DNA of 64,000 nucleotides from an uncultured Pelagibacteraceae bacterium (GTDB lineage: Bacteria; Pseudomonadota; Alphaproteobacteria; Pelagibacterales; Pelagibacteraceae): the NCBI GenBank assembly GCA_902572515.1, contig CACGGJ010000003.1, positions 35,404 to 99,403 on the forward strand. The letters are read 5' to 3'. Made by a program: the position numbers and the translations under genes. This document shows positions 7,803 to 16,292 of this stretch, in pieces. The notes below the pieces were generated by a model that made no database searches, was not told the origin of the DNA, and worked only from the letters and a program-made list of their open reading frames with translations. Each line of letters begins with the position of its first letter. Position 1 is the first letter of the stretch.

Positions 7803-9236
7803 ATGAGTCAAATAGATTTAAAAATAGGGCCTAAAATCAAGTCTTTTAGAAGACAGCTTGGTCTTCAAGCAAACAAATTAGCAGAAGATTTAAACATTTC
7901 ACCAAGTTATTTAAATCTTATTGAAAGTGGAAAAAGAAAAATTGATGGTGATCTACTATTAAACTTATGTGAAAGATTAAATATTCAGTTATCAGATCTT
8001 ACTTCAAAAACAGATATTAATCTTCAAAATACAATTTCTGAGATTTTAGATGATAGTTTATTTGAGGATTTAGATATTTTAGGACCTGAAGTAAAAGATT
8101 TAGTTAGCACTAATCCAAAGATTGGAAAAGCAATTGTAAGACTTGGAGATATATTAAAAAAAAAAGATCACGAACTAATTAATAAGATAGAAAAAATTTC
8201 TGGTAAAATTGTTGATAATAGAAAAAATTCTTTTCCAGGAGAAGTTATTTCAGACTTTTTACAAGAAAATAAAAATTACTTTCCTAAGTTGGAAGAATTT
8301 GCAAATAAAGTATTTGATAAAATTCAAAAAAATAATCGTACAAGATACATAGCTTTATGTGAATATTTATATTCAGAATATTCAATTAATGTAAAAGATG
8401 TTATTCCTGATGAAAACAAACCATTTTCAAAAATTTATAATAAAAATAAAAAAGAGTTATTACTTAGTGATTACAGTTCGCTAGAAACAAAAAAATTACA
8501 CGCAGCTGCACAAATTGCACAAGAAGGCGCAAATAAAGAAATTGACGACTATCTTTCTAAATTTAGTTTTCCATCTGAGGAGTCAAAAAAGTTAACTAAA
8601 GTTGCTTTACTCAATTATTGTGGAGCAGCTATTTTAATGCCTTATAAATTATTTCATTCTGAGTGTAAGAAACTTAAATATGATTTAGAGTTACTTCAAA
8701 ATACTTTTGCAACATCTTTTGAACAAGTGGCTCATAGGGTAACTTGTCTTCAAGACCCAAAGCTTCCTGGAATTCCTTTTCATTTTTTAAGAGTTGATAT
8801 GGCAGGTAATATTTCTAAAAGATTTTCTTTATCAGGCATTGATATACCAAGATATGGTGGTGCTTGTCCACGATGGAATGTTTATTCTGCTTTTACTAGA
8901 CCAGGGGTTATTCAAGCAGCTGTAAGTAAAATGAATAATGGTGAAAAATACGTTTGTATTGCAAGAACTGTTGAAAAAGGTATTGGACGATTTGGTCAAG
9001 CTAAAAGTGTTTTATCAATAGGACTTGGTTGTGATGCAAAATATGCAAAAGATTTTGTTTATACTGAAAACGTAAATATAAATGATAAATCGACCGAAAT
9101 TCCAATTGGCGTTTCTTGCAGAACCTGTGACAGATTAGATTGTTCACAAAGAGCATTCCCCCCATTACATAAAAAATTTGATGTTGATTTAAATACAAGA
9201 GGTGTTTCGGTTTATGTCAGCGATGACAAAGCTTAA
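7803..9236 (+). CDS. XRE-family regulator with IrrE-like and DUF2083 domains (RamB/ScfR/PrpR type)
   Basis: A 477-residue cytosolic transcription factor. Residues ~7-65 form a Cro/C1-type helix-turn-helix (KIKSFRRQLGLQAN..LAEDLNISPSYLNLIESGKRK). The middle (~150-300) corresponds to the degenerate M78/IrrE-like domain, with CGAAILMPYKLF after an SLETKKLHAAAQIAQE helix. The C-terminal part has the DUF2083 pattern, including conserved cysteines in GVSCRTCDRLDCSQRAFPP. Members such as RamB (acetate/isocitrate lyase control), PrpR and MccR sense short-chain acyl metabolism. Divergence from aceA and the shared repeat array make control of the glyoxylate bypass likely. A tiny membrane-protein gene follows 2 bases later. 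Confidence 0.88.
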   Translation: MSQIDLKIGPKIKSFRRQLGLQANKLAEDLNISPSYLNLIESGKRKIDGDLLLNLCERLNIQLSDLTSKTDINLQNTISEILDDSLFEDLDILGPEVKDLVSTNPKIGKAIVRLGDILKKKDHELINKIEKISGKIVDNRKNSFPGEVISDFLQENKNYFPKLEEFANKVFDKIQKNNRTRYIALCEYLYSEYSINVKDVIPDENKPFSKIYNKNKKELLLSDYSSLETKKLHAAAQIAQEGANKEIDDYLSKFSFPSEESKKLTKVALLNYCGAAILMPYKLFHSECKKLKYDLELLQNTFATSFEQVAHRVTCLQDPKLPGIPFHFLRVDMAGNISKRFSLSGIDIPRYGGACPRWNVYSAFTRPGVIQAAVSKMNNGEKYVCIARTVEKGIGRFGQAKSVLSIGLGCDAKYAKDFVYTENVNINDKSTEIPIGVSCRTCDRLDCSQRAFPPLHKKFDVDLNTRGVSVYVSDDKA

Positions 9237-9238
9237 TT

Positions 9239-9403
9239 ATGATTAAATATATACTGCCAGCTGTAATTATTTTTTTAATAGTATTGTTTTGGGAAAAAAT
9301 TACTGAGTTCGTAGAAAAAAAATTCAATATTAAGCTTAATTATATTATTGTTAGCTCCATTATTGCTGCAATAGCAGTTATCCTTTTACTCCTAAATTAC
9401 TAG
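9239..9403 (+). CDS. 54-aa membrane protein
   Basis: An ATG frame two bases after the regulator stop encodes 54 residues with two hydrophobic helices (ILPAVIIFLIVLFW and IIVSSIIAAIAVILLLL) separated by a charged turn (EKITEFVEKKFNIK). The TAG at 9401-9403 lies 5 bases before the next start, so it fits exactly in an operon-like slot. No family recognised. Confidence 0.6.
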   Translation: MIKYILPAVIIFLIVLFWEKITEFVEKKFNIKLNYIIVSSIIAAIAVILLLLNY

Positions 9404-9408
9404 GATTC

Positions 9409-9678
9409 ATGAACAGTCTAGAAGTTTCAAATTTTAAAATTGAAGAAACTGAGGGAGTTTTTACCTTTAAAAATGAAAATACAACAATAGGCTTTGTTAG
9501 ATTTAATGAAAAAGGTGAGGTAGAGTATATTTTTGTTAATCCAATTTTTAGAAAACAAGGGTTAGCAACTAAACTATTACAATTAGTAAAACAAAGAACC
9601 GGAAAAGAAATAATACTTCAGGAACCAATTAGCCCTTTAGGATTGAAATTATTAAAATCATTAAATAAATGGAAATAA
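9409..9678 (+). CDS. Small GNAT-family N-acetyltransferase
   Basis: An 89-residue, one-domain acetyltransferase of the short GNAT type. The central beta strand VEYIFVNPIFRKQGLATKLLQLV contains the acetyl-CoA pyrophosphate-binding loop (R-K-Q-G-L-A, matching the Q/RxxGxG/A pattern). It is preceded by a strand pair (FTFKNENTTIGFVRF). This class of very short GNAT proteins acetylates unknown small targets in the cytosol. The start ATG is 5 bases past the 54-aa gene and its end overlaps the following TSUP gene by 10 bases, so the three genes are probably one operon with the regulator. Confidence 0.75.
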   Translation: MNSLEVSNFKIEETEGVFTFKNENTTIGFVRFNEKGEVEYIFVNPIFRKQGLATKLLQLVKQRTGKEIILQEPISPLGLKLLKSLNKWK

Positions 9679-10415
9679 ACTTATTATTTTTTTTTACAGT
9701 TGTTCCAGCCATAATTTTATACGGAATTGCAAAATCAGGCCTAGGTGGATCCATGACTTTAATTTCAGTTCCCCTAATGACTATAGTGATGCCACTAAAT
9801 CAAGCTTTAGGAATTATTTTACCAATTTTAATATTTTCAGATTTTATTGCTGTTTATAAATATAGAAAAGAATTTGATTTAGGAACTTTGAAATTAATGG
9901 TTCCATTTGCAGCTATCGGTATAATCATTGGATCTTTAACTTTTTCATATTTTTCAGAAGATTTGTTAAAATTTATAATTGGAGTAATGGGTTTCTTATT
10001 TGCGGGTCATTATTTCTTTTTTAAAAAAGACAAAGAAAAAAAATCAGAGAAAAATTTTTTAAAAGGTGGAACATGTTCAGTGGTTGCAGGTTTTACAAGT
10101 TTTTGTGTCCATGCTGGAGGAACCCCAACCAGTCTTTACTTACTTCCACTTAGAATGAAAAAAGAAATCTATGTTGGAACAAGAATATTTTTTTTCACTT
10201 TTGTGAATTTAATTAAACTTCCTTTGTATATTAATTTGTCTATGACAAATTTAGAATCTTTTAAACAGTCAGCAATATTATTTCCAGTTGCGTTATTAGG
10301 AATATTGATTGGATATAAATTACTTAAAATTATTGAAGAAAAATTATTTTATAATTTTATATATGCTCTAATTTTCTTAACTAGTTCAAAGCTTTTATAT
10401 GATTATCTAATATGA
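9669..10415 (+). CDS. TSUP (TauE/SafE) family membrane exporter
   Basis: A 248-residue inner-membrane protein with seven to eight hydrophobic segments and the two-repeat TSUP layout. The N-terminal repeat carries GIAKSGLGGSMTLISVPLM, matching the family G-x-x-G-x-G/P motif, and the second repeat starts at FLKGGTCSVVAGFTSFCVHAGGTP. TSUP proteins move sulfite, sulfonates, thiosulfate or organic acids. Translation overlaps the GNAT gene by 10 bases. A second TSUP member (39.7 kb) sits in the sulfur island; this one has no sulfur genes beside it, so its substrate is open. Confidence 0.85.
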   Translation: MEINLLFFFTVVPAIILYGIAKSGLGGSMTLISVPLMTIVMPLNQALGIILPILIFSDFIAVYKYRKEFDLGTLKLMVPFAAIGIIIGSLTFSYFSEDLLKFIIGVMGFLFAGHYFFFKKDKEKKSEKNFLKGGTCSVVAGFTSFCVHAGGTPTSLYLLPLRMKKEIYVGTRIFFFTFVNLIKLPLYINLSMTNLESFKQSAILFPVALLGILIGYKLLKIIEEKLFYNFIYALIFLTSSKLLYDYLI

Positions 10416-10465
10416 TTTTTTTACACATACTAAATTTTAAATAAATGTTTAAATTTATTTAAATT

Positions 10466-11020
10466 ATGAAAAAAAAATTTAATCCAAGAATTAAAGCTAG
10501 ATTAAGAAAAAATCGACAAGTTTTAAGTAAAAATATCGACAACTTTTTTGGTTGGGTTAAAGGTGCAAAACTTGTTGAGCTAAAAGAATGTAATACAGAT
10601 GAAGATCCTGTAAGACCGGAGTTAGATAATAAGTTTAGAACGGGATATGGAAGAAAAATTTTTGGAGTTGAATACAAAGGAGAAATTCATGCGGTTATGT
10701 GTTTTGCTTACACAAATGAAATTCCAAAAAGTGTTGAAGAGTTAGAAAAACTTAGCACTGACGCATTTCTACAAACAGCAATGAGAGATCAGGCTGGTGG
10801 TCAAATAGCAATTGCTTACACCGTATGGTCTAAAAAAAAGGGTGGAGGAAAATTAATAGTAAAAGAAGTATTCAAAAAAATAAAAAAATCTAATCATTTA
10901 AATAGATTGGTAACTCTTTCACCTCTAACAGAAATGGCAACTAATTTTCATGAGAGAAATGGAGCTAAATTAATTCAAATTAATGAAACTACACAAAATT
11001 TTGAATATAAAGTTCTGTAA
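10466..11020 (+). CDS. Hypothetical protein with GNAT-like C-terminal half
   Basis: 184 residues, cytosolic and strongly basic at the N-terminus (MKKKFNPRIKARLRKNRQ). The second half has an acetyltransferase-like look: a strand GGQIAIAYTVWSKKKGGGKLIVKEVFKKIKK followed by NRLVTLSPLTEMATNFHERNGAKLI, where the F-H-E-R-N-G-A motif is common at the end of GNAT domains. The KKGGGKL segment could be the CoA loop. The assignment is tentative. An AT-rich 50-base gap precedes the start, and the next gene begins 2 bases after the stop. Confidence 0.6.
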   Translation: MKKKFNPRIKARLRKNRQVLSKNIDNFFGWVKGAKLVELKECNTDEDPVRPELDNKFRTGYGRKIFGVEYKGEIHAVMCFAYTNEIPKSVEELEKLSTDAFLQTAMRDQAGGQIAIAYTVWSKKKGGGKLIVKEVFKKIKKSNHLNRLVTLSPLTEMATNFHERNGAKLIQINETTQNFEYKVL

Positions 11021-11022
11021 CA

Positions 11023-11589
11023 ATGAAAATTATTAAACTTTATTTTATAGTATTTTGTACTTTATTTATTTTACCTTATTCTACAGTTATGGCTTACGAA
11101 GAAGCAAATTATGAAGTTATCTCTAAAAATGATGTTTATGAGATTAGAAAATATTCTGATCGTTTAGCGGTGGAAACAATGACATCTGGAATAGATAGTA
11201 ATTTTAGAAAATTGTTTAATTACATTTCAGGCAGAAATGATACTCAAGAGAAAATTAAAATGACAACTCCAGTTACCCAAGTTGAGAAAAATGGAAATAT
11301 GAGTATGCAATTTTATTTACCATCTAAATTTAACTCAGAAAATGTACCAAATCCAAGCAGGGAAGACGTTAAAATAGTTAATATCGAAGGAGGATACTAC
11401 GCGGTGCTAAGATATTCTGGACGAGCATCAGATGGAAACTTTCTTAAGCATAAAGAAATTTTAGAAAAAGAGTTACAAAAAAATAATATATCAATTATAA
11501 GCCCACCCATTAGAGCAACCTATGATAGTCCATTTACCCTTCCAATAAATAGAAGAAACGAGGCTATGTTTAAAGTTGAATTTAATTGA
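11023..11589 (+). CDS. SOUL heme-binding family protein (secreted)
   Basis: 188 residues with a signal peptide (about 1-24, ending MAYEE). The SOUL/HEBP pattern is visible: YEVISKNDVYEIRKYSDRLAVET near the N-terminus, LFNYISGRNDTQEKIKMTTPV in the middle and the C-terminal SPFTLPINRRNEAMFKVEF. Family members bind tetrapyrroles loosely; a periplasmic role in heme or tetrapyrrole handling is plausible. The stop overlaps the start of the next gene (TGATG), implying co-translation. Confidence 0.85.
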   Translation: MKIIKLYFIVFCTLFILPYSTVMAYEEANYEVISKNDVYEIRKYSDRLAVETMTSGIDSNFRKLFNYISGRNDTQEKIKMTTPVTQVEKNGNMSMQFYLPSKFNSENVPNPSREDVKIVNIEGGYYAVLRYSGRASDGNFLKHKEILEKELQKNNISIISPPIRATYDSPFTLPINRRNEAMFKVEFN

Positions 11590-12002
11590 TGAAATTAAAA
11601 TTTAAAGCAATGGTGTTATCTTGTATGGATCCAAGATTTCAACATTTAGTCCATAATCATTTAAAGAAAAAAAAATTAACAGGAAAATATAGTGCATTCA
11701 CAATTGCAGGTGCAGCTATTGGTGTTACACATAATAAATTCAAAAAATGGCATAAAACGTTTTATGATAATTTAGGAACCTCTATTCAATTGCATAAAAT
11801 AGAAAAATTAATTGTCATTAATCATAAAGATTGTGGTGCTGCCAAAATTGCAAATGGAAAAAAACAATTTAGCCTAGCAAACGAAAAAAAAATTCATAAA
11901 GATTCGTTCTTGAAAATTAAAAAACAAATAAAAAAAAGATTTCCAAAATTGAGAGTAGAATTAAATTTAATTTCTTTGGACAGTAAAATTACTAAATTCT
12001 AA
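11589..12002 (+). CDS. Short beta-carbonic anhydrase-like protein
   Basis: About 137 residues from the ATG that overlaps the SOUL stop. The zinc-site pattern of beta-class carbonic anhydrases is present: C-x-D-x-R in SCMDPRF near the N-terminus and H-x-x-C in NHKDCGAAK near residue 80. So both Cys ligands, the His ligand and the Asp/Arg dyad are in place. It is shorter than usual (~200 residues), and the C-terminal part that normally completes the dimer is reduced to a Lys-rich helix and the strand LRVELNLISLD. It may hydrate CO2 or be a derived metal protein. The gene converges on an ABC permease gene with no gap. Confidence 0.72.
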   Translation: MKLKFKAMVLSCMDPRFQHLVHNHLKKKKLTGKYSAFTIAGAAIGVTHNKFKKWHKTFYDNLGTSIQLHKIEKLIVINHKDCGAAKIANGKKQFSLANEKKIHKDSFLKIKKQIKKRFPKLRVELNLISLDSKITKF

Positions 12003-14537
12003 TTATTGATTTCTTATTAGAGGATAAACTTTAGGATTTAGATATTTTAAGTTTGTTAGTAATATTAAAATTAAAGTAACAAAGCCAATTAAAAATCCTA
12101 AATAAATTAAAATTTTAAAGTCAAACATCCATACTAGCTCAAAAATATTTTCCATAATAAATTTTGAACCAATCACTGCAAAAAATATTGCAATTAAAAT
12201 TACAGATTTAAAAATAATAATGAACTCAATTAGCGATGAAAAAACAATTTGTTTTTTTGAAAAACCTAAAATTTTAAAGACTAAATTTTGATATTCTTTA
12301 ACTTTTCCTTGAACCATAATTGCGCTCGAAATTACGATTAACCCTATTACAATAGTAACCGCTGAAATTAAAGTAACTGCAATAAATATTTTATTTAAAA
12401 CAGCTGTAACTTTAGATAAATAATCTGCAATTTTTATCATTGATAAACTAGGCATGATTTCAAGCATTTCAGTTTCATCAAATTTATTTGATTTAAATTT
12501 TGCAGTAGCTAAATATTCATGAGGTATGTTTTTTGCAAATTGAGGATTAAATAACATTGCAAAATTGATGCTTAAATCACGATAATCTACTTCTCTAAAA
12601 TTAATGACCTCTCCTTCAATTTCACGCCCATAAACATTTAAAGTGAAAATATCACCTAACTGGATGTTTAAATCTTTAGCAACTTTTGCATCTAGAGATA
12701 TTTGAAGTTGATTAGGGTTTGATAAATCCCACCATTCACCCTCTAAAATTGGATTATCTTTGGGTATATTTTCTACCCAAGAAGATCTTCGTTCACTACC
12801 AATTACCCAGTAACTATCATTGTCGGGTTTTATATAAGCGTTTGGATCAACACCATTAATTTTTACAATTCCAGAGGATACCATTGGTACAATTTCAATA
12901 GATGCATTTGGATCCATATTTAAAATTCCTTGCTCAAATTTCTCTTTTTCTCCTTTTTGAATTCCGACAAAGAAATAATCGGGTGCAATATCAGGAATAG
13001 ATTTAGCAATTTCTCTTTGAAAATTTGTACCAACTAAAGCCAATGTTAATAACAAAGTAACCCCTAAGCCAAGAGACATAACTGTAATAGGAGTTATACT
13101 TTTTGTTTGGGTAATATTTTTTATTGAAATTTTTAAAGAAATTATTGGACTAGATTTAAATTTTTTTAGAAAAAAAATGATTAATTTTGAAAGTAAGAAA
13201 AACACAATTAAACAAACAAAAAAAGCAGCAAAGTAACCCAAGCTATAAGAAGGTTGTTCAGATCCAATAGTGAATAATAAAATTAAGATAGATAATAAAA
13301 TAAAACTTAGAACAACTGATCTCTTTGAATAATAAAATTGAAGGTTTTGAAATACGTTTCTAAATAAATTAGACGCTTTTACTTGATCAATAGAACTGAT
13401 TGTTGGAATAGAAAAAATTACCAGAACCAATAATCCCACTAAAAATATTTTTAAAAAATTAAGTAATGAAAATACTGGATAAACATTCAGTCCTAATCCA
13501 TCAGATAGATATTTGTCTGCTATCGGTACAATTAAAAAACTCGATCCATAAGCAACAACAGTGATAATAAATAAAAGTATAAATAACTGCAGATAATATA
13601 GTGTTTTAATATTGCCTGAATAAAAACCAACTGCTTTTCGTACTGCTATCGACATGTTATTTTGATTAATAAAAGAAAGCAAAGTATTTGCTATTCCAAT
13701 ACCCGCTATTAACATTGCACTGATAGATACAAGAGATAAAAATTGAGAAAAATTATTAATAATTCTTTTTATTCCACTTGCAGAATTCTCTGGATGTCTA
13801 AGTTTTACTTTTTGATCGTCTTTAAATATTTCTTCAATTCGTTGTTCGATTTCTTCTGGTTTATCATTTTCATTAAATTTAACTTTGTATTCATAGTTTA
13901 AAAAGCTTCCAATTCCGTTTAGTTTTAAAATTTCTAAAGTTTGTTTTCCTGCTAAAGCCCAATCGCCAAATGCAACAAATCCACTTACATCTGGTACTGA
14001 TTTAATAATTCCAATTACTTTAAAATTTTGATCTTGGACTTTTACTAATTCATTAATTTTAATATTCAGCGTTTTTGATAAACTTTCATTGATCAGGATA
14101 GTGTTAGGTTCTTTTTGCATTCTTTCATAAGCACCAATAGGCTCATACACAACATTTCCATACAAAGGATATTTTTCATCTACAGTTTTAATTCTAGTAA
14201 ATAATGATTTATTTTTTTCTCTGCCAATAGTTGAAAGCATAGTGCTGAACTCAATCATTTGAGAGACAGTTGCAAATTCTTTTACTTTGTTAACTAAATC
14301 TAAATTTCCTTTATTACGATTGTAATCAATCTCTAAATCTCCACCCAAAAGAGCTTTGGCATTATCATTTAGTTCTTTTTTAAGACTATCTTCAATTGTG
14401 AAAATAGCACTTAAGATAAATAAACTTATAAAGAGTGTAATAATGATACTGGAAATTTTATGATAATTTCTGCTTAAGTCTTTTAAAGCGTATTTAAATA
14501 TCAAACTAAATTCTGAAGGATTATTTAATTTTTCCAT
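12003..14537 (-). CDS. ABC transporter permease, FtsX-like (YbbP type)
   Basis: 844 residues with the duplicated FtsX/MacB architecture: an N-terminal span (about 25-45), a large periplasmic domain, a block of spans around 260-380, further spans near 400-480, a second periplasmic domain (~500-720), and three terminal spans. Signature-like helices ISAMLIAGIGIANTLLSFINQNN and ISAVTIVIGLIVISSAIMVQG flank these domains. It is the membrane partner of the ATPase gene just upstream, which it overlaps by 17 bases. The pair next to tesA mirrors the E. coli ybbA-ybbP/tesA neighbourhood. Role in lipoprotein or lipid handling is inferred from the family. Confidence 0.88.
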   Translation of the reverse strand: MEKLNNPSEFSLIFKYALKDLSRNYHKISSIIITLFISLFILSAIFTIEDSLKKELNDNAKALLGGDLEIDYNRNKGNLDLVNKVKEFATVSQMIEFSTMLSTIGREKNKSLFTRIKTVDEKYPLYGNVVYEPIGAYERMQKEPNTILINESLSKTLNIKINELVKVQDQNFKVIGIIKSVPDVSGFVAFGDWALAGKQTLEILKLNGIGSFLNYEYKVKFNENDKPEEIEQRIEEIFKDDQKVKLRHPENSASGIKRIINNFSQFLSLVSISAMLIAGIGIANTLLSFINQNNMSIAVRKAVGFYSGNIKTLYYLQLFILLFIITVVAYGSSFLIVPIADKYLSDGLGLNVYPVFSLLNFLKIFLVGLLVLVIFSIPTISSIDQVKASNLFRNVFQNLQFYYSKRSVVLSFILLSILILLFTIGSEQPSYSLGYFAAFFVCLIVFFLLSKLIIFFLKKFKSSPIISLKISIKNITQTKSITPITVMSLGLGVTLLLTLALVGTNFQREIAKSIPDIAPDYFFVGIQKGEKEKFEQGILNMDPNASIEIVPMVSSGIVKINGVDPNAYIKPDNDSYWVIGSERRSSWVENIPKDNPILEGEWWDLSNPNQLQISLDAKVAKDLNIQLGDIFTLNVYGREIEGEVINFREVDYRDLSINFAMLFNPQFAKNIPHEYLATAKFKSNKFDETEMLEIMPSLSMIKIADYLSKVTAVLNKIFIAVTLISAVTIVIGLIVISSAIMVQGKVKEYQNLVFKILGFSKKQIVFSSLIEFIIIFKSVILIAIFFAVIGSKFIMENIFELVWMFDFKILIYLGFLIGFVTLILILLTNLKYLNPKVYPLIRNQ

Positions 14538-15186
14538 CTTTAATTTTTATTTTTCTTTTAGCCCTGTCAGCAAGTTTGGGGTCATGGGTTACCATGATTA
14601 AAGACGAACCTTCCTCTTTGACATACTTAAATAAGATATTTGCAATCATGATAGAATTTTCAGTATCTAGGTTTCCTGTTGGTTCATCAGCTAAGATTAA
14701 TTCAGGCTTCATTGCAATTGCTCTAGCGATAGCTACTCTTTGTTGTTCACCACCTGATAATTGACTTGGTAGATTATTAAAACGATGTTTCAAACCAAAA
14801 CGATCTAATAAAATTTTTGCTTCTTTTTCTGGATTTTTAAAGTTATTTAGTTCAAGCGTTAAAGCAACATTTTCAACCGCTGTGTAATTAGGAATTAAAT
14901 AAAACGACTGAAAAATTATTCCAATATTTTTCTTTCTTATCTCAGATACCTCATCCTCACTCATACCTGTTATTTCTTGATTATTAATAATTATTTTACC
15001 AGAAGTTGGTTTTTCCAAACCTCCAATTAACATTATTAAACTTGTTTTCCCTGAGCCACTTTCTCCAACCACTGAAACAGTTTCTTTTTTCTTAATATTT
15101 AAATCAATATTCTTTAAAACACTGATACTATCTTTATCAGTTTGGTATTTGAGATTAATTTTTTTTAATTTAAGAAGAGCACTCAT
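14521..15186 (-). CDS. ABC transporter ATP-binding protein (LolD/YbbA type)
   Basis: About 221 residues from the ATG at 15186, which gives the usual start MSALLKLKKINLKY; longer starts run into the divergent tesA coding region. All motifs are present: Walker A GESGSGKTS, Q-loop FQSFYLIPNYTAVENV typical of LolD/MacB-type ATPases, signature LSGGEQQR, Walker B LILADEPTGNLD and H-loop VTHD. It energises the large FtsX-type permease encoded next. Its start codon overlaps that of tesA on the other strand, in the palindrome TCATGA. Confidence 0.9.
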   Translation of the reverse strand: MSALLKLKKINLKYQTDKDSISVLKNIDLNIKKKETVSVVGESGSGKTSLIMLIGGLEKPTSGKIIINNQEITGMSEDEVSEIRKKNIGIIFQSFYLIPNYTAVENVALTLELNNFKNPEKEAKILLDRFGLKHRFNNLPSQLSGGEQQRVAIARAIAMKPELILADEPTGNLDTENSIMIANILFKYVKEEGSSLIMVTHDPKLADRAKRKIKIKDGKIK

Positions 15187-15796
15187 GAATAAAACTATAT
15201 TTATAAAAATTTTGATAATCTTTCTAGTGCACATAAATGCAAGTGCAATAGAAAAGGTAGTTTTATTTGGTGATAGTTTGATGGCTGGTTATGGATTACC
15301 TAAAGAACATCATTTATCAATAGTTTTAGAAAACAATCTTAAGCAAGCTGGTTTAAACATTAAAGTCATTAATGGAAGTGTCTCTGGAAGCACGTCATCA
15401 GGTGGATTGAATAGAGTTGATTGGAGTTTATCAGAGCCAGGTATTGATTTAATTATTTTAGGATTAGGAGCCAATGATATGCTCAGAGGAATTCTGCCAG
15501 AAGAAACAGAAAGAAATTTAGAACAAATAATAAAAGTTACTCTGAATAAAAAAATTAAAATTATTTTAGCTGGAATGGTGGCGCCAGATACTCATGGAGA
15601 AAAATATAAGAAAGAATTTGATGCTATTTATCCAAAGTTATCAAAAAAATATAATTTAGCATTAATCCCATTTCTTCTTGAAGGTGTGGCACTTAATCCA
15701 AGTTTGAATCAACAAGACGGTATACATCCCAACAAAGATGGAACAATTAAAGTAAGTGAAACAATAAAAAAAAGTATTATTAATATAATTAATTAA
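15185..15796 (+). CDS. tesA: SGNH-family esterase/thioesterase (TesA-like), periplasmic
   Basis: 203 residues from ATG 15185. This start gives a signal peptide (MNKTIFIKILIIFLVHINASA); an alternative 12 codons upstream adds charged residues. The four SGNH blocks are readable: GDSLMAGYG with the nucleophile Ser, the Gly block near NGSVSGSTSSGG, GANDMLRG with Asn, and DGIHPNKDG with the catalytic Asp/His. It hydrolyses acyl thioesters or lysophospholipids in the periplasm, as E. coli TesA does. Its divergent neighbours are the ybbA/ybbP-type ABC genes, a conserved pairing. The next gene begins at the base after the stop. Confidence 0.9.
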   Translation: MNKTIFIKILIIFLVHINASAIEKVVLFGDSLMAGYGLPKEHHLSIVLENNLKQAGLNIKVINGSVSGSTSSGGLNRVDWSLSEPGIDLIILGLGANDMLRGILPEETERNLEQIIKVTLNKKIKIILAGMVAPDTHGEKYKKEFDAIYPKLSKKYNLALIPFLLEGVALNPSLNQQDGIHPNKDGTIKVSETIKKSIINIIN

Positions 15797-16252
15797 ATGA
15801 AAATCTTTCTATCAATATTTAGCTTATTATTTTGCCTTAGTTTTGCTCAAGCTCAAAATACAAACATTACTTTAAATTCTGATTTAAACTTAAATTGTAA
15901 ATTTGAAAAAGTAATTTTAAAAAATCCAGACCATAACTTTGAGTCTTTCACAAAAGATCAAATTAAAAGAAAAGATATCAATAAGTTAATAATTGAGTCT
16001 AAAACACCAGACGTTCTAAATGTTAAAAATTTATCAGAATTTTTTAATAAAATTGATTTAGAGGTTAAAATTTCTAATAAGGATATATTTTTAATTCAAG
16101 CATTCGATAAAGAGAGGAATTATTCTGAGTCTGCAGTCTATACTAGAAAAACAGGTGAACTTATTCACGAAATCACAACCAATATAAAACAAGAGGAAAA
16201 AGAAAAAGATATTTCTTTTTATAGTTGTAAAAATAACAACAAAGACACTTAA
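15797..16252 (+). CDS. Secreted hypothetical protein
   Basis: 151 residues. It has a clear signal peptide (MKIFLSIFSLLFCLSFAQA-Q). The mature part is a mixed beta protein with a strand-rich core (LNLNCKFEKVILKN, SESAVYTRKTGELIHEITTNI) and two cysteines that could form a disulfide (NCKF and YSCKN). The start abuts the tesA stop without a gap, so it is probably co-transcribed. I do not recognise the family. The shape (small secreted beta protein, N- and C-terminal Cys) recurs at 58617-59039 in this window, but I see no convincing similarity beyond layout. Confidence 0.65.
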   Translation: MKIFLSIFSLLFCLSFAQAQNTNITLNSDLNLNCKFEKVILKNPDHNFESFTKDQIKRKDINKLIIESKTPDVLNVKNLSEFFNKIDLEVKISNKDIFLIQAFDKERNYSESAVYTRKTGELIHEITTNIKQEEKEKDISFYSCKNNNKDT

Positions 16253-16292
16253 GACCAAAGACTCTAATTCTTATATTTGATAATATTTAAAT

